Assembly: GCA_024274785.1 (NCBI GenBank)
Contig: JAJSAM010000047.1
Span: 1 to 64,000 of the forward strand
Direction of reading: 5' to 3'
Origin: Planctomycetota bacterium
GTDB taxonomy: Bacteria; Planctomycetota; JAJSAM01
Length of the DNA: 64,000 bases
Shown: positions 1 through 9,092 of the stretch, in pieces
Position numbering within the stretch: the stretch's first letter is position 1
How the letters are laid out: the number at the start of each line of letters is the position of its first letter
Notes under the pieces: model-generated
What the model was told of the DNA's origin: nothing
What the model saw: only the letters and a program-made list of their open reading frames with translations
The model's database searches: none
Position numbers and translations under genes: made by a program

Positions 1-231
1 AAGCTGGCGCCGATCACCAGCGGGCGGGCGGCGAAGCTGGCGCCGATCACCAGCGGGCGGGCGGCGAAGCTGGCGCCGATCACCAGCGGGCGGGCGGCGA
101 AGCTGGCGCCGATCACCAGCGGGCGGGCGGCGAACCTGGCCCCGATCACCAGCGGTCGGGCGGCGAACCTGGCCCCGATCACCAGCGGGCGGGCGGCGAA
201 CCTGGCCCCGATCACCAGCGGGCGGGCGGCC
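1..231 (+). repeat. 33-bp in-frame tandem repeat, seven copies visible
   Basis: Seven consecutive 33-bp units lie in frame with the downstream TPR-like coding sequence. Units 1-4 (1-132) are identical in the visible bases. Units 5-7 share AACCTGGCCCCG in place of AAGCTGGCGCCG, so two sub-types lie in blocks. Thirty-three bases is eleven codons, so copy-number change would keep the reading frame. The array continues past the left edge. Confidence 0.95.
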
Positions 232-798
232 GGGCTCGCGCCGGTCGGCCGCGGTCCGGCGGACGAGAGAGGCCTCGCGGTCGGGATTCCGACACCGCCG
301 ATCCGCGATCTGATTCCCCCCAGGTCCGTACCGGAGGAATTCGTCAGAAGAGTCGCCGCGAGCCGTTTCCCCCTGATGGCCGGCGATGTCGCGCTGAAGA
401 AGGGGGAGTTCGGGAAGGCGGCCATCGCGTTCGATCACGCCAGCCGTCGCCACCCCGAGTCGGCCGGACCGCTCTTTGCCCTCGGCGATGCGCTCCTCGG
501 TCTTGACCAGTTCGAACGTGCCGCCGGGAGTATCCGGAAGGGACTCACCAGGGCGCCCCAATGGGCCAATGCGCTGAGTCGCACCGGGAAGCGCGGGAAC
601 GCGAACCAACTGAGAGCAGTGGCGAAGTATGCACGGGAGCACCCGGGAAACGGCGACGCCTGGTTCTTGCTCGGCTACCTGCGGATGACATCGGGCGTCG
701 AGTCCGAGCGTGAACGCGCCGAACATGCGTTCAGAAACGCGGTGTCGATCGACCCCCGCGACGAAGCGTCCCTGCGCTACCTGCTCCGCTCCCGGTGA
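1..798 (+). CDS. TPR-like protein, C-terminal part, with 11-residue tandem repeats (5' end outside window)
   Basis: The frame of the 376..798 ORF is open back to base 1 with no stop, so the track's ATG at 376 is internal and the gene enters from the left edge. The visible protein has three parts. First come seven copies of an 11-residue unit, four reading KLAPITSGRAA and three reading NLAPITSGRAA or a close variant. Then there is a roughly 45-residue Pro/Arg-rich linker. Last is about 140 residues of helical repeats with TPR-like spacing of small and aromatic residues (the GEFGKAAIAFDHA and QFERAAGSIRKG segments). TPR domains bind other proteins. The low-complexity array may be a flexible or surface segment, which is inference. 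The stop codon is followed at once by a hairpin of the intergenic repeat family. The full protein and its localisation cannot be judged without the missing N-terminus. Confidence 0.7.
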   Translation, partial: KLAPITSGRAAKLAPITSGRAAKLAPITSGRAAKLAPITSGRAANLAPITSGRAANLAPITSGRAANLAPITSGRAAGLAPVGRGPADERGLAVGIPTPPIRDLIPPRSVPEEFVRRVAASRFPLMAGDVALKKGEFGKAAIAFDHASRRHPESAGPLFALGDALLGLDQFERAAGSIRKGLTRAPQWANALSRTGKRGNANQLRAVAKYAREHPGNGDAWFLLGYLRMTSGVESERERAEHAFRNAVSIDPRDEASLRYLLRSR

Positions 799-974
799 GT
801 CGGGCGCCGTCCCGACCAGTGATATCCCCGCATTGACCGCCGGACGGCGGTGCGGTGCTCTCTTGCGGTCCGGACGGGGTGCGGGTTTCCGGCACAGGCG
901 GGACCTCCCTGGACGTCGCTGCGGTGGGTGTGGTCGAGACGGCGCTCGACCCTCCGAGGCGGTGGAGCCGCCTA
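799..974. repeat. Intergenic hairpin element (family 1) between convergent genes, two copies
   Basis: Directly after the TGA of the TPR gene, 799-816 forms GTCGGG-CGCCGT-CCCGAC. From 974 back to about 881 on the minus strand lies a fuller copy. It starts with the TAG stop of the HDAC-like gene (TAGGCGGCTCCACCGCC), then CTCGGAGGGTCG, a hairpin GGTCGAG-CGCCGT-CTCGACC, a spacer, and TCCCGCCTGTGCCGG. Its position between convergent genes suits a transcription terminator or REP-like function, although there is no T-tract. The same blocks recur near 6.5-7.0, 17.6, 24.9, 58.5 and 63.2 kb. Confidence 0.8.
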
Positions 975-1892
975 CTCGGCCAGGCCCTGCAGGTGGGCCT
1001 CGACATTTGGGCCGAGTTCGGCGAGACCGTAGCCACCCTCCAGGGTGGAAATCACCCGCCCGTCGGCGTGTATCTCGGCCATCCGCACGATCTTCTCGGT
1101 GATCGTAAGGAAGTCCTCGGTCCGCAGGTTCAGCCCGCCGATGGGGTCGTCGACGTGGGCGTCGAACCCGGCGGAGATGAGCACGATCTCCGGCCGATGG
1201 GCGGCGACTTCGCGGAGCCCCTGGTCGAGGGCCAGCAGGTAGTCTCCCGGTGTGGTGTGGGCGGGGAGAGGAACATTACGGTTGGCGGCGGCGCGCCGGC
1301 GGGAGTGGTACGGGCCCCCGGTGCCCGGGTAGAACGGATAGCGGTGCAGCGACAGGAAGTAGATCGACGGGTCGTCGGCGAAGATATCCTCGGTCCCATT
1401 GCCGTGATGGACATCGATATCGACGATGGCCACGCGGCCAAGGCCGTGACGGCGCCGCAGATACCTGGCGCAGACCGCGATGTTGTTGAACAGGCAGAAG
1501 CCCATCGCCCGGCTCTTCGTTGCGTGGTGCCCGGGCGGGCGGACCAGGCAGAAACCGCGCCGGCTTCTCCCGGTCATGATCTCGTCGGCTGCGGCGAGGA
1601 GCGCGCCAGACGCTTTTTCCGCGGCTTCGAGGGAGCGCCCGCCGGTGTGGGTGTCGCTGTCGAAGGACCCGTTCCGGTCGGCCACGCTCTTCACCATCCG
1701 GTAGTATCCGGGATCATGAGCCATGGTGATCTCATCGACCGTGGCTCGACGCGCGGCAACGAGCGGGACCTTCGCAAACACGCCGGCCCGCTCGAAGTGA
1801 TCGAGAATAGCGGTCACGCGGTCCGCGGACTCCGGGTGTCCGTACCCCGTGTCGTGATCGAGACTCACGCTGTCGTGGACGAGAAAAGCCAA
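972..1892 (-). CDS. Histone deacetylase-superfamily hydrolase (AcuC/acetylpolyamine amidohydrolase type)
   Basis: Zinc hydrolase of the HDAC superfamily. Bacterial members remove acetyl groups from lysines, polyamines or related amides in the cytoplasm. Visible signatures in order are an N-terminal HDTGYGHPE motif, the active-site RPPGHHA with its His pair, the metal-binding [19 protein letters not shown], and a C-terminal LEGGYG. The catalytic site therefore looks complete. The track starts at an ATG at 1970, but the family begins near LAFLVHD. A TTG at 1892-1890 with GGAG 7 nt upstream is the better start, giving 306 residues. The gene is divergent from uvrB, and its TAG stop forms the first bases of a family 1 repeat. 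The substrate cannot be told from sequence. Confidence 0.88.
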   Translation of the reverse strand: MAFLVHDSVSLDHDTGYGHPESADRVTAILDHFERAGVFAKVPLVAARRATVDEITMAHDPGYYRMVKSVADRNGSFDSDTHTGGRSLEAAEKASGALLAAADEIMTGRSRRGFCLVRPPGHHATKSRAMGFCLFNNIAVCARYLRRRHGLGRVAIVDIDVHHGNGTEDIFADDPSIYFLSLHRYPFYPGTGGPYHSRRRAAANRNVPLPAHTTPGDYLLALDQGLREVAAHRPEIVLISAGFDAHVDDPIGGLNLRTEDFLTITEKIVRMAEIHADGRVISTLEGGYGLAELGPNVEAHLQGLAE

Positions 1893-1981
1893 TACACCGC
1901 TCCGGTTTTCCCGGTCGTCGCCGGTGCGAAGTAGGATACCTCCCCGCGGCGGGATCTTTGAAGGGTGCATGTTGCGGAGCC

Positions 1982-1990
1982 GAGGGAGGG
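1982..1990 (+). promoter_or_regulatory. Ribosome binding site deciding the uvrB start
   Basis: GAGGGAGGG is followed by six T and then TTG at 1997-1999, a 6-nt spacer. It places the start at [10 protein letters not shown], where UvrB proteins normally begin, rather than at the track's TTG at 1958. The spacer and start codon lie in a run of eight T. Confidence 0.7.
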
Positions 1991-1996
1991 TTTTTT

Positions 1997-3988
1997 TTGG
2001 ATCAGTTCCGGATCGTCAGTGACTTCGAACCGAAAGGCGACCAGCCCTCGGCCATTCGCGAACTCTCCGCCGGCGCACGATCCGGCCGTCCGGACCAGGT
2101 GCTCCTCGGCGTGACCGGCAGCGGCAAGACCTACACCGTGGCCTGCGTCATCGAGGAACTGAACCGCCCCGCGCTCATCATGGCGCCGAACAAGACGCTC
2201 GCCGGCCAGCTCTTCACCGAGTTCCGCGACCTCTTCCCGGGGAACGCCGTCGAGTACTTCGTCTCCTACTACGACTACTACCAGCCGGAAGCCTACATCC
2301 CCTCGACCGACGTCTACATCGAGAAGGACGCCTCGGTGAACGAGCGGATCGATCGCATGCGCCACTCCGCGACGCGTTCGGTGCTCTCGCGCCGGGACGT
2401 GATCGTGGTGGCTTCGGTCTCGTGCATCTACGGCCTCGGTTCGCCGGGCTCCTACATGGACATGGTGGTGGAGCTTGCAAAGGGCCAGGTCATCGAGCGC
2501 GACGAACTGCTTCGGCAACTGACCACCATCCAGTATCGGCGTCGCGATTTCGATCTGTCACGAGGCTCTTTCCGGGTGCGGGGGGATGTGGTGGACCTCC
2601 TCCCGGTCTACGAGGACGATCTCTGCCTGCGGATCGAGTTCTTCGGAGACGAGATCGATGCCATCCGCCAGGTCGACCCGCTCACCGGGGAGTTGAAGGG
2701 CGATCTCGAGGAGACGAAGATCTACCCGGCAACACACTACGCTACGCCGGAGGAACGACTGGCCGCGGCGATGGAGGGGATCGAGGCGGAACTCGACGAG
2801 CAGCTCTCCCGGTTCCGCCGGGACGGGAAGATCATCGAGGCGCATCGGCTCGAGCAGCGGACCCGCTACGATCTCGAGATGATGCAGGAGATCGGGTTCT
2901 GCAACGGGATCGAGAACTACTCCCGCTTCCTCGATGGCCGCGAACCGGGTGAGCCGCCATTCACGCTGCTCGACTATTTTCCGAAGGACGTGCTGCTCTT
3001 CATGGACGAGAGCCACGTGACCGTGCCGCAGGTCGGGGGAATGTACCGGGGCGACCGCGCGCGGAAGGAGACGCTGGTGGCGCATGGGTTTCGATTGCCG
3101 TCCGCGCTCGACAATCGCCCACTCCGGTTCGACGAGTTCGAGAGTCGCGTCCGCCAGAAGGTCTACGTATCGGCGACGCCGGCGGACTACGAGGGGGAGA
3201 AATCGGGCGGCCGATACGTCGAGCAGATCATTCGTCCCACCGGCCTCGTGGACCCGCCGATCGAGGTGCGGCCGGTGGCGAACCAGGTGGACGATCTGAT
3301 CGCGGAGATTCGCAAGGAGGTGGAGCAGGGCTTCCGGATCCTGGTCACGACGCTGACCAAGCGGATGTCGGAGGATCTGACCGAGCACCTCTCCGACATC
3401 GGGATCCGCGTGCGGTACCTGCATTCCGACATCGATACGCTCGAACGCGCTGAGATCATCCGCGACCTTCGGATCGGGAAGTTCGATGTGCTCGTGGGCA
3501 TCAACCTGCTGCGGGAGGGGCTCGACCTGCCCGAAGTTTCCCTGGTGGCCATCCTCGACGCGGACAAGGAGGGCTTCCTGCGGGCCGAGCGTTCGCTGGT
3601 TCAGACCTGCGGCCGCGCCGCCCGGAACGTCGACGGACGCGTCATCATGTACGCCGGGAAGAGAACCGGGTCGATGGAGCGTGCGATCGCTGAGATGGAC
3701 CGCCGGCGGGAGAGGCAACTCGCCTGGAACACCGAGCACGGCATCACCCCGGAATCGATCAAGAAGAAGATCCAGGACAACCTCACTTCCATCTACGAAC
3801 GCGACTACGTGGATCTCGCGCCGGACGCCGGCGAGGACTCTCTCGAGATCGACGATCTGCCGGCGACGATCGAGAAGCTGAAGGAGGGCATGTTCGCGGC
3901 GGCCCGGCGGTTGGACTTCGAGGAGGCGGCGAAGCTTCGGGACGAGTTGTTCGAACTCGAGCAGCGTCAACTGGAGATGCGGGTTTGA
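1997..3988 (+). CDS. uvrB: UvrABC system protein B
   Basis: Damage-recognition helicase-like subunit of nucleotide excision repair. It is loaded on DNA by UvrA, verifies the lesion and recruits UvrC. Features in order are Walker A GVTGSGKT near residue 37, the [10 protein letters not shown] segment of the beta-hairpin region that clamps DNA, the DESHVT helicase motif, the SATPADYE and [10 protein letters not shown] motifs of the second helicase domain, QTCGRAARN, and a C-terminal UVR domain (EEAAKLRDE) that binds UvrC. With the TTG start at 1997 it has 663 residues, normal for the family. The 3' end overlaps uvrC by 4 nt (TTGA), so the two are translationally coupled. No LexA-like palindrome was noticed upstream. 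Confidence 0.97.
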   Translation: MDQFRIVSDFEPKGDQPSAIRELSAGARSGRPDQVLLGVTGSGKTYTVACVIEELNRPALIMAPNKTLAGQLFTEFRDLFPGNAVEYFVSYYDYYQPEAYIPSTDVYIEKDASVNERIDRMRHSATRSVLSRRDVIVVASVSCIYGLGSPGSYMDMVVELAKGQVIERDELLRQLTTIQYRRRDFDLSRGSFRVRGDVVDLLPVYEDDLCLRIEFFGDEIDAIRQVDPLTGELKGDLEETKIYPATHYATPEERLAAAMEGIEAELDEQLSRFRRDGKIIEAHRLEQRTRYDLEMMQEIGFCNGIENYSRFLDGREPGEPPFTLLDYFPKDVLLFMDESHVTVPQVGGMYRGDRARKETLVAHGFRLPSALDNRPLRFDEFESRVRQKVYVSATPADYEGEKSGGRYVEQIIRPTGLVDPPIEVRPVANQVDDLIAEIRKEVEQGFRILVTTLTKRMSEDLTEHLSDIGIRVRYLHSDIDTLERAEIIRDLRIGKFDVLVGINLLREGLDLPEVSLVAILDADKEGFLRAERSLVQTCGRAARNVDGRVIMYAGKRTGSMERAIAEMDRRRERQLAWNTEHGITPESIKKKIQDNLTSIYERDYVDLAPDAGEDSLEIDDLPATIEKLKEGMFAAARRLDFEEAAKLRDELFELEQRQLEMRV

Positions 3989-5874
3989 AGGTATCGGAGC
4001 GTCTCGAGAAGAAGCTCGCCGACTTGCCGAGGGAACCGGGCGTCTACCTCTTTTTCGAGACCCGCCAGCGCGTGGCCTACGTCGGCAAGGCGATGGACCT
4101 CCGATCGCGCGTGCGATCCTACTTCAGCGGTACCGGGCCGGAGGATCGACCGCGGATCAGGCTGTTGCTGCCCGCGATCGTGGACATCGAGGTCATCCGG
4201 GTGGGCAGCGAGAAGGAAGCGCTTCTCCTCGAGAACTCACTGATCAAGAAGCACCGGCCGCGTGGCAATGTCCGCCTGCGCGACGACAAGAACTACCTTT
4301 GTGTGCGGGTGGATCGGCGGCACGACTTCCCCCGCATCACCTTCGTCCGGAAGTTCGAGCGGGACGGCGCGCTCTACTTCGGGCCTTACGCCGACGCCAA
4401 AGCCGTGCGCGAGGCGGTGCGGATCATCCAGGCCGCATACGGGCTCCGAACCTGCTCCGACCACGTGCTGAAGACCCGCAACCGGCCTTGTCTCTACCAC
4501 CAGATGGGACAATGCGCCGCCCCGTGCGCGGGTGCGGTCGATCCGGCGGAGTACGGACAGGCGGTGGAGCGGGCGCTTTCCGCGCTGCGGGGGCGTCCCG
4601 GAGACCTGCTGCGCGATCTGCAGGCATTGATGCTCAGGCATTCTGAGGCGCTTCAGTTCGAACGGGCGGCGGAGGTGCGCGACCGTATCGCCGCGGTCCG
4701 GAAGACCACCGAGCGACAGGGGGTGAGCCTTCCGGACCTGAAGGCTCGCGACGTCGTGCACGTCTCCCGGCGCGGTGACGATCTGCTCTTCATGGTGCTC
4801 TTCGTCAGGGAGGGCAAGCTGCTCTCGTCCCGGCATCACCACATCCGGTCCGATGCCGGCTACGAGGAGGCGATGGCCTCGTTTGTCGCGCAGTTCTATG
4901 CCGCGGGGAAGGCGGTGCCTCCGGAACTGCTGGTGTCCGACGAGCCGGAAGGGCGGGGGCTGCTCGAAGAAGTGCTCTCGGAGGTGCGGGGCGGCGTGGT
5001 GAGGATCCGGGTGCCCCGGCGCGGGGCCGGCCGGGATCTGATCCGCATCGCCGCCGAGAACTCGGACCAGGCGGCGAGGCGAGGCGAGGCGGAGTCGCGG
5101 TCTCGCACGCAGTTCGCGGTGGATGCGCTCGCGGAGAAACTCGGCCTTGACGGACCGCCGAGCCGGATCGAGTGTTTCGACATCTCGACGATCGGCGGGA
5201 CCGCGACCGTGGCTTCGCTGGTGGTCTTCGAAGAGGGCCTTCCGGATAAGTCCTCGTATCGCCGTTACAAGGTCAAGGCCGTCGAGGGGCAGGACGACTT
5301 CGCTTCCATGCGCGAGGTGCTGGCCCGGCGTTTTCTGCGTGCCGAGGAGATGCCTCTGCCGGACCTGGTGGTGGTGGACGGGGGCGCCGGCCAGCTCTCT
5401 TCAGCATTGCGGGCGCTCGAGGAGGTCGGCGTGATGGATGTGCCGCTGGTCGGGCTGGCGAAGGCGCGGTCCGGGCGATCGGGGCAGCAGGCGGTGGAGC
5501 GTGTGCATCTGCCGGGGCGCAAGGAACCCATCCTGCTCGAGCCGGACTCCCCGGAGTCGCTCCTCATCGAGCGGGTCCGGGATGAGGCCCACCGTTTCGC
5601 CATTCGCTACCACCGCAAGGTGCGCAGCAAGCTCGCGATCTCCTCGATGCTCGACCGGATCGACGGTGTGGGCGAGACCTGGCGTAATCGACTCCTCGCG
5701 CGTTTTGGTTCGGTGGCCGGAATCCGCAAGGCCAGCCTCGACGAACTGATGCTCGTGCCGGGCCTGCCGCGCGAGACCGCCCGCCGGATCCATGATTTCC
5801 TGAAGGCCGACCCGGGCGATCTGCCATCATCGTCTTCGCAACGATCCGACACCCATCCGGGAGATAGAAAATGA
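3985..5874 (+). CDS. uvrC: UvrABC system protein C
   Basis: Dual-incision nuclease of nucleotide excision repair. It acts with UvrB, cutting 3' of the lesion with the GIY-YIG domain and 5' with the RNase H-like C-terminal domain. Visible parts are the GIY-YIG segment near the N-terminus ([19 protein letters not shown]), a Cys-rich patch ([13 protein letters not shown]), a UVR motif ([13 protein letters not shown]), the endonuclease domain with ECFDIS and VVDGGAGQL, and a terminal helix-hairpin-helix pair ([25 protein letters not shown]). At 629 residues it is full length. The start is a TTG that overlaps the uvrB stop, and the stop overlaps the ATG of the transaldolase gene, so all three form one tightly packed operon. 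Confidence 0.97.
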   Translation: MKVSERLEKKLADLPREPGVYLFFETRQRVAYVGKAMDLRSRVRSYFSGTGPEDRPRIRLLLPAIVDIEVIRVGSEKEALLLENSLIKKHRPRGNVRLRDDKNYLCVRVDRRHDFPRITFVRKFERDGALYFGPYADAKAVREAVRIIQAAYGLRTCSDHVLKTRNRPCLYHQMGQCAAPCAGAVDPAEYGQAVERALSALRGRPGDLLRDLQALMLRHSEALQFERAAEVRDRIAAVRKTTERQGVSLPDLKARDVVHVSRRGDDLLFMVLFVREGKLLSSRHHHIRSDAGYEEAMASFVAQFYAAGKAVPPELLVSDEPEGRGLLEEVLSEVRGGVVRIRVPRRGAGRDLIRIAAENSDQAARRGEAESRSRTQFAVDALAEKLGLDGPPSRIECFDISTIGGTATVASLVVFEEGLPDKSSYRRYKVKAVEGQDDFASMREVLARRFLRAEEMPLPDLVVVDGGAGQLSSALRALEEVGVMDVPLVGLAKARSGRSGQQAVERVHLPGRKEPILLEPDSPESLLIERVRDEAHRFAIRYHRKVRSKLAISSMLDRIDGVGETWRNRLLARFGSVAGIRKASLDELMLVPGLPRETARRIHDFLKADPGDLPSSSSQRSDTHPGDRK

Positions 5875-6515
5875 AGCTCTTTGCCGACACCGCGGACGTC
5901 GAAGAGATCCGGAAGCTGAACGACCTCGGCATCATCGACGGGGTGACCACAAATCCCTCGCTGATCGCGAAAGAGGGGCGGAAGTTCGAGGAGGTCGTGC
6001 AGGAGATCGCCGAAATCGTCGATGGTCCCATCTCCGCGGAGGTCGTCTCCGTCAAGGCCGAGGGCATGGTGGCCGAGGGCCGGGAACTGGCGAAGCTCCA
6101 TCCGAACATCGTCGTCAAGATCCCGACCATCCTCGAGGGGTTGAAGGCCACCCGGATTCTCGCGAACGAGGGGACCCCGGTGAACATGACACTCTGCTTC
6201 TCCGCCACCCAGGCGCTGCTCTGCGCCAAGGCCGGCGCCGCCTACATTTCCCCGTTCGTCGGTCGACTCGACGACATCCACACCGCGGGTATGGGCCTGA
6301 TCGAGGAGATCGTCACGATCTACTCGAACTACGATTTCGAGACCGAGGTCCTCGTGGCGTCGATCCGGAGTCCCCTGCACGTGCTGGACGCGGCGATCCT
6401 CGGTGCGGACGTCGCCACCTGCCCGCCGAAGACGATCTACCAGATGATGGCCCACCCGCTGACGGACATCGGCCTGGCGAAATTCCTGGCGGATTGGGAG
6501 TCGGTCCCGAAATAG
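5871..6515 (+). CDS. tal: Transaldolase, short TalC/MipB type
   Basis: Moves a dihydroxyacetone unit between sugar phosphates in the non-oxidative pentose phosphate pathway. The 214-residue length fits the short transaldolase/fructose-6-phosphate aldolase group rather than the longer TalB. The Schiff-base lysine is K83 in [13 protein letters not shown] lies near the N-terminus and [11 protein letters not shown] in the core. Residue 57 in SAEV is Glu; aldolases of this group carry Gln there, so transaldolase activity is the better guess. The ATG overlaps the uvrC stop (ATGA). Its place in a DNA repair operon gives no obvious functional link. The TAG stop opens a family 1 repeat. Confidence 0.93.
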   Translation: MKLFADTADVEEIRKLNDLGIIDGVTTNPSLIAKEGRKFEEVVQEIAEIVDGPISAEVVSVKAEGMVAEGRELAKLHPNIVVKIPTILEGLKATRILANEGTPVNMTLCFSATQALLCAKAGAAYISPFVGRLDDIHTAGMGLIEEIVTIYSNYDFETEVLVASIRSPLHVLDAAILGADVATCPPKTIYQMMAHPLTDIGLAKFLADWESVPK

Positions 6516-6840
6516 CGCGCCCTGCATTCCCGGAGATCCGGCCGCCGTGCCGACCAGTCACAACGCCACCGCGACCCGGGAGTCCCGCCTGTGCCGGTGA
6601 ATCGCCCGCAAACCGGAAACCCGAACCGATCACCACCCGCCTCGGAGGGTCGGCCTCTGTGCCGACCAGTCGCAACGCCACCGCGACCCGGGAGTCCCGC
6701 CCGTGCCGGTGAATCGCCCGCAAACCGGAAACCCGAACCGTCCGCACCCCCCCTCGGAGGGTCGGCCGCTGTGCCGACCTGTCACAATGCCGCCTCGACC
6801 CGGGAGTTCCGCCTGTGCCGGTGAATCGCCCACCTGCCCC
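6513..6840 (+). repeat. Family 1 element as three direct copies with a 112-bp period
   Basis: The element starts at the tal TAG stop. Hairpin B ends at 6555, 6667 and 6779, an exact 112-bp period twice over. Each unit has GCCGACC(A/T)GTC, a CGACCCGGGAGT block and GCCTGTGCCGGTGAATCGCC; the first two also have AAACCGGAAACCCGAACCG and a CTCGGAGGGTCGGC lead-in to the next unit. The third copy is cut short near 6840. The stem of copies 2 and 3 is GGTCGGC/GCCGACC with loops CTCTGT and CGCTGT. ORFs called here by the track are repeat-derived, not genes. From 6841 to 6930 no further feature is visible. Confidence 0.88.
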
Positions 6841-6930
6841 GGCGTAAGAGAGCCCCGATCGCCCCCTGGCCCGCAGGTCGTGTTCCGCGCGGAATCCCGG
6901 ATGTGCCGCGATGCTCCTTCACCTTCAGGA

Positions 6931-7004
6931 CCGCGGGTCGTCTTCCGGCACAGGCGGGACTGGTCGAGACGGCGCTCGACCCTCCGAGGCGGTGGATCCG
7001 CCTA
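6931..7004 (-). repeat. Family 1 element, single copy in opposite orientation
   Basis: Read on the minus strand it begins with the TAG stop of the DinB-like gene: TAGGCGGATCCACCGCC, then CTCGGAGGGTCG, the hairpin GGTCGAG-CGCCGT-CTCGACC, and CCCGCCTGTGCCGG. It is nearly the same as the copy at the HDAC gene, but without the roughly 27-nt spacer before CCCGCC. With the tandem copies at 6513-6840 it fills the gap between the convergent tal and DinB-like genes. Confidence 0.85.
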
Positions 7005-7529
7005 CATACCCCAGAGGTTTCCGGTGTGAACCGGCTTGCCGAGGAGTTTCAGGTAGTAGTAGAGCTGCGCCTTGTGGGATTCGAGGTGGCCCACCATCCC
7101 GAGCAGGTGCCGGCCCAGGGAAATCTCGACCTCGGGATTCCATGGCGCCGATTGCATCTTGTGTTCGAGATCCTCTTCTCCCGCACGCTCGATCATCTCG
7201 CAGGCGAGCGTCTTGTCCGCGGAGAGCAGGTCCACCGCCTGGGCCACGGATTCGACGGTGGGCATCTTCTCCGCGGGGGGAAGCATCTCCTCCTCCGGGA
7301 TCTCCTCGTAACTCTGCCCTTCGGGAAAGCCCCAGTCGCCGGTGACGAAACCCTTCATGCAGAAGCCGCACGCGGTCTGGATGTGGAAGAGGAGTTGCCC
7401 CATCGTCATCCAGTTCGAGCCGGTTTCGGGTTTGAAATCAAGCATGTCGTCCGTCACGAGGTCGATCAGGCCTTCCGTGGCCTTGTAGGATGCGGCGACC
7501 TCGACTTTGAGCAGTTCCGTCCAGTTCAT
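7002..7529 (-). CDS. DinB/YfiT-like metalloprotein
   Basis: A 175-residue four-helix-bundle protein of the DinB superfamily, whose members include thiol-dependent transferases and many proteins of unknown function. The expected metal triad is visible as H49 (QLLFHIQ) and H148/H152 in a HLESHKAQL segment, so a divalent metal site is likely. The track joins this frame to a longer upstream ORF (to 8261), but an ATG at 7529 with a strong GGGAGGAG SD marks the real start. No signal peptide or transmembrane segment is seen. It lies 77 nt downstream of the xerD-like gene on the same strand and may share its transcript. The name does not imply damage induction; no such site was recognised. Confidence 0.82.
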   Translation of the reverse strand: MNWTELLKVEVAASYKATEGLIDLVTDDMLDFKPETGSNWMTMGQLLFHIQTACGFCMKGFVTGDWGFPEGQSYEEIPEEEMLPPAEKMPTVESVAQAVDLLSADKTLACEMIERAGEEDLEHKMQSAPWNPEVEISLGRHLLGMVGHLESHKAQLYYYLKLLGKPVHTGNLWGM

Positions 7530-7606
7530 GATTTCTCCTCCCTGGCTCCCGGCTGGCTTGCAATTCAATTCTACTCCGGGTTGCGGAGAATGGGACCGAA
7601 TGCAGG

Positions 7607-8494
7607 CTACGCCCGTGGGTGAAACTCGCGGTGGATGCGCCGCAGGCGATCGGACTCCACGTGCGTGTAGATCTGCGTGGTCCGGATCGAGGCGTGGCCG
7701 AGCAACTCCTGGACGGAGCGGATGTCCGCGCCCCCCGCGAGCAGGTGGGTGGCGAAGGAGTGGCGAAGCGTGTGGGGCGAGACCTTCTTGCCGATTCCAG
7801 CGGCGAGGGCATGTCGCCTGACGATGCGCCAAAGATCCTCGCGGCGGAGGGGCGCTCCCAGACGGGTGAGGAAGATCACCGCGGGATCCGGCTCTCGAAC
7901 CAGGGTGGGACGGCTTTGCGCCAGGTAGCGCTCCACCGCCCGGATCGCCTTGCGCCCGAGGGGGACCAGCCGCTCCTTGTCGCCCTTGCCGATCAACCGG
8001 GCGAAGCCCACCGTCAGATCCACCGCATTCCGACGGAGCCCGACGGTCTCCGAGGCACGCGCGCCGGTGGCGTAAAGGACTTCCAGGAGAGCCCGATCCC
8101 GGATTCCCAGGGGCTTTCTCGGCGAGGGGGCCCGAAGCAAGGCCGTGACGTCGGTGGGGGAAAGGAACTCGGGCAGATGCTCCCAGGTCTTCGGGCTGTC
8201 GAGATGCACCAGGAGCGCGGTATCGACCAGGCCCTCGCCGGAGAGATGGCGGAGGAAGCAACGGATGGACACCAGGGACCGGGCCACGGAAGCGGGGGCC
8301 AGGCCACGGGCCCGCTCAATCATCATGAACCAGAGCACGTGATCGGCGGAAATCGTCGTGGCATCCGTGATTCCGCGGCCCGCAAGTTGCGAAGCGAAGC
8401 GGCCGAGGTCCCTGCGGTAGGCTTCGATGGTCTTCGGGGAAAGGCCTAGCTCTGATTGTAAGTATATTAGATATAAGTGGATATGTTGGTTCAA
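7607..8494 (-). CDS. xerD: Tyrosine site-specific recombinase, XerD-type
   Basis: Resolves chromosome dimers at dif with a XerC partner. It has an N-terminal SAM-like core-binding domain (LSPKTIEAYRRDL) and a C-terminal catalytic domain with every catalytic residue visible: R146 (GARASE), the beta-hairpin lysine in GKGDKERLVP, H241 and R244 in HTLRHSFATH, H267 in LLGHASI, and the nucleophile Y276 in TTQIYTHV. The track's 391-residue version is over-extended. A TTG at 8494 gives MNQHIHLYLIYLQ and 295 residues, the usual Xer length. The first codons are unusually AT-rich. XerD rather than XerC is judged from overall similarity and is less certain. The gene is divergent from the DksA-like gene. 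Confidence 0.88.
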   Translation of the reverse strand: MNQHIHLYLIYLQSELGLSPKTIEAYRRDLGRFASQLAGRGITDATTISADHVLWFMMIERARGLAPASVARSLVSIRCFLRHLSGEGLVDTALLVHLDSPKTWEHLPEFLSPTDVTALLRAPSPRKPLGIRDRALLEVLYATGARASETVGLRRNAVDLTVGFARLIGKGDKERLVPLGRKAIRAVERYLAQSRPTLVREPDPAVIFLTRLGAPLRREDLWRIVRRHALAAGIGKKVSPHTLRHSFATHLLAGGADIRSVQELLGHASIRTTQIYTHVESDRLRRIHREFHPRA

Positions 8495-8533
8495 GGTACG
8501 TTCCGGCCGTCCGGGTGCGGTGGGTCGAATTGG

Positions 8534-8562
8534 TTGACCTGCCCCGGGGGCATCCCTATAAT
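8534..8562 (+). promoter_or_regulatory. Sigma-70-type promoter of the DksA/TraR-like gene
   Basis: TTGACC (8534-8539), a 17-nt spacer, then a perfect TATAAT (8557-8562). The predicted transcript starts near 8569, giving a leader of about 45 nt before the ATG at 8615. It is the best promoter match in the window. Confidence 0.85.
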
Positions 8563-8614
8563 ACCGCACCTTTTCGGGATCCCGTCGTTCGCGACATCTC
8601 TTGGAGACGGCGCC

Positions 8615-9001
8615 ATGAGCGGCCAGAAGAAGAAAAGCATATTCTCGAAAGACGAACTCGCGAAGTACCGCGAGGAGCTGATCGAGAAACGCAACAGGAT
8701 CGTCGGCGTGGTGGAGCGCATGGAGAGCCAGGCGATCCGTGCCGGATCGGATGAAGTGTCGGTCGATCACATGGCGGACCACGGCTCCGACAGCTACGAG
8801 CAGGACCAGACCATCAGCCTGATCGAGCGCGAGAGCGAGGCGGTCCGGGCCATCGACCTGGCCCTGAAGAGGATGGAGGAAGGTACCTACGGACTTTGCG
8901 ACGAATGCGAAGCCAGGATCAAGAAGCCGAGACTGAAAGCGATGCCCTCGGCTCGACTCTGCCTGGAGTGCCAGATCGCAGAAGAAGAGGGGCGTCTCTG
9001 A
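8615..9001 (+). CDS. DksA/TraR-family zinc-finger transcription regulator
   Basis: A 128-residue protein with an N-terminal helical coiled coil (KDELAKYREELIEKR onward) and a C-terminal C4 zinc finger, C95-x2-C98 and C116-x2-C119 (YGLCDECEA, RLCLECQ). DksA-type proteins enter the RNA polymerase secondary channel and, with ppGpp, adjust rRNA and amino-acid promoters. The coiled-coil tip sequence does not let me separate DksA from general TraR-like relatives. The start at ATG 8615 has GGAG 8 nt upstream. It has its own consensus promoter and is followed after 91 nt by lspA, a neighbour order I recall from other bacteria. Confidence 0.88.
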   Translation: MSGQKKKSIFSKDELAKYREELIEKRNRIVGVVERMESQAIRAGSDEVSVDHMADHGSDSYEQDQTISLIERESEAVRAIDLALKRMEEGTYGLCDECEARIKKPRLKAMPSARLCLECQIAEEEGRL

Positions 9002-9092
9002 CCCTGCTCCCGGCCGGCGTCGATCGCAGGTTGGCGCTCGTCCGTGGCGGCAAGGCTTGTTGCCCTTCCATCCTCTCCCCGGAGGTTACGCC

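Noticed and set aside
1-231. Possible CRISPR-like array at the left edge
   Set aside because: The 33-bp units are directly adjacent with no spacers and read in frame as an 11-residue protein repeat continuous with the TPR gene.
1893-1996. LexA/SOS box in the uvrB-HDAC divergent region
   Set aside because: No convincing inverted repeat of the CTGT-N8-ACAG or GAAC-N4-GTTC type was seen.
6494-7029. Overlapping ORFs between tal and the DinB-like gene (6494..6712, 6591..6824, 6703..7029)
   Set aside because: Their peptides repeat because they translate the 112-bp intergenic repeat; no independent coding signal.
7530-8261. N-terminal extension of the DinB-like ORF
   Set aside because: It overlaps the xerD coding region in another frame; a strong SD and ATG at 7529 define the gene.
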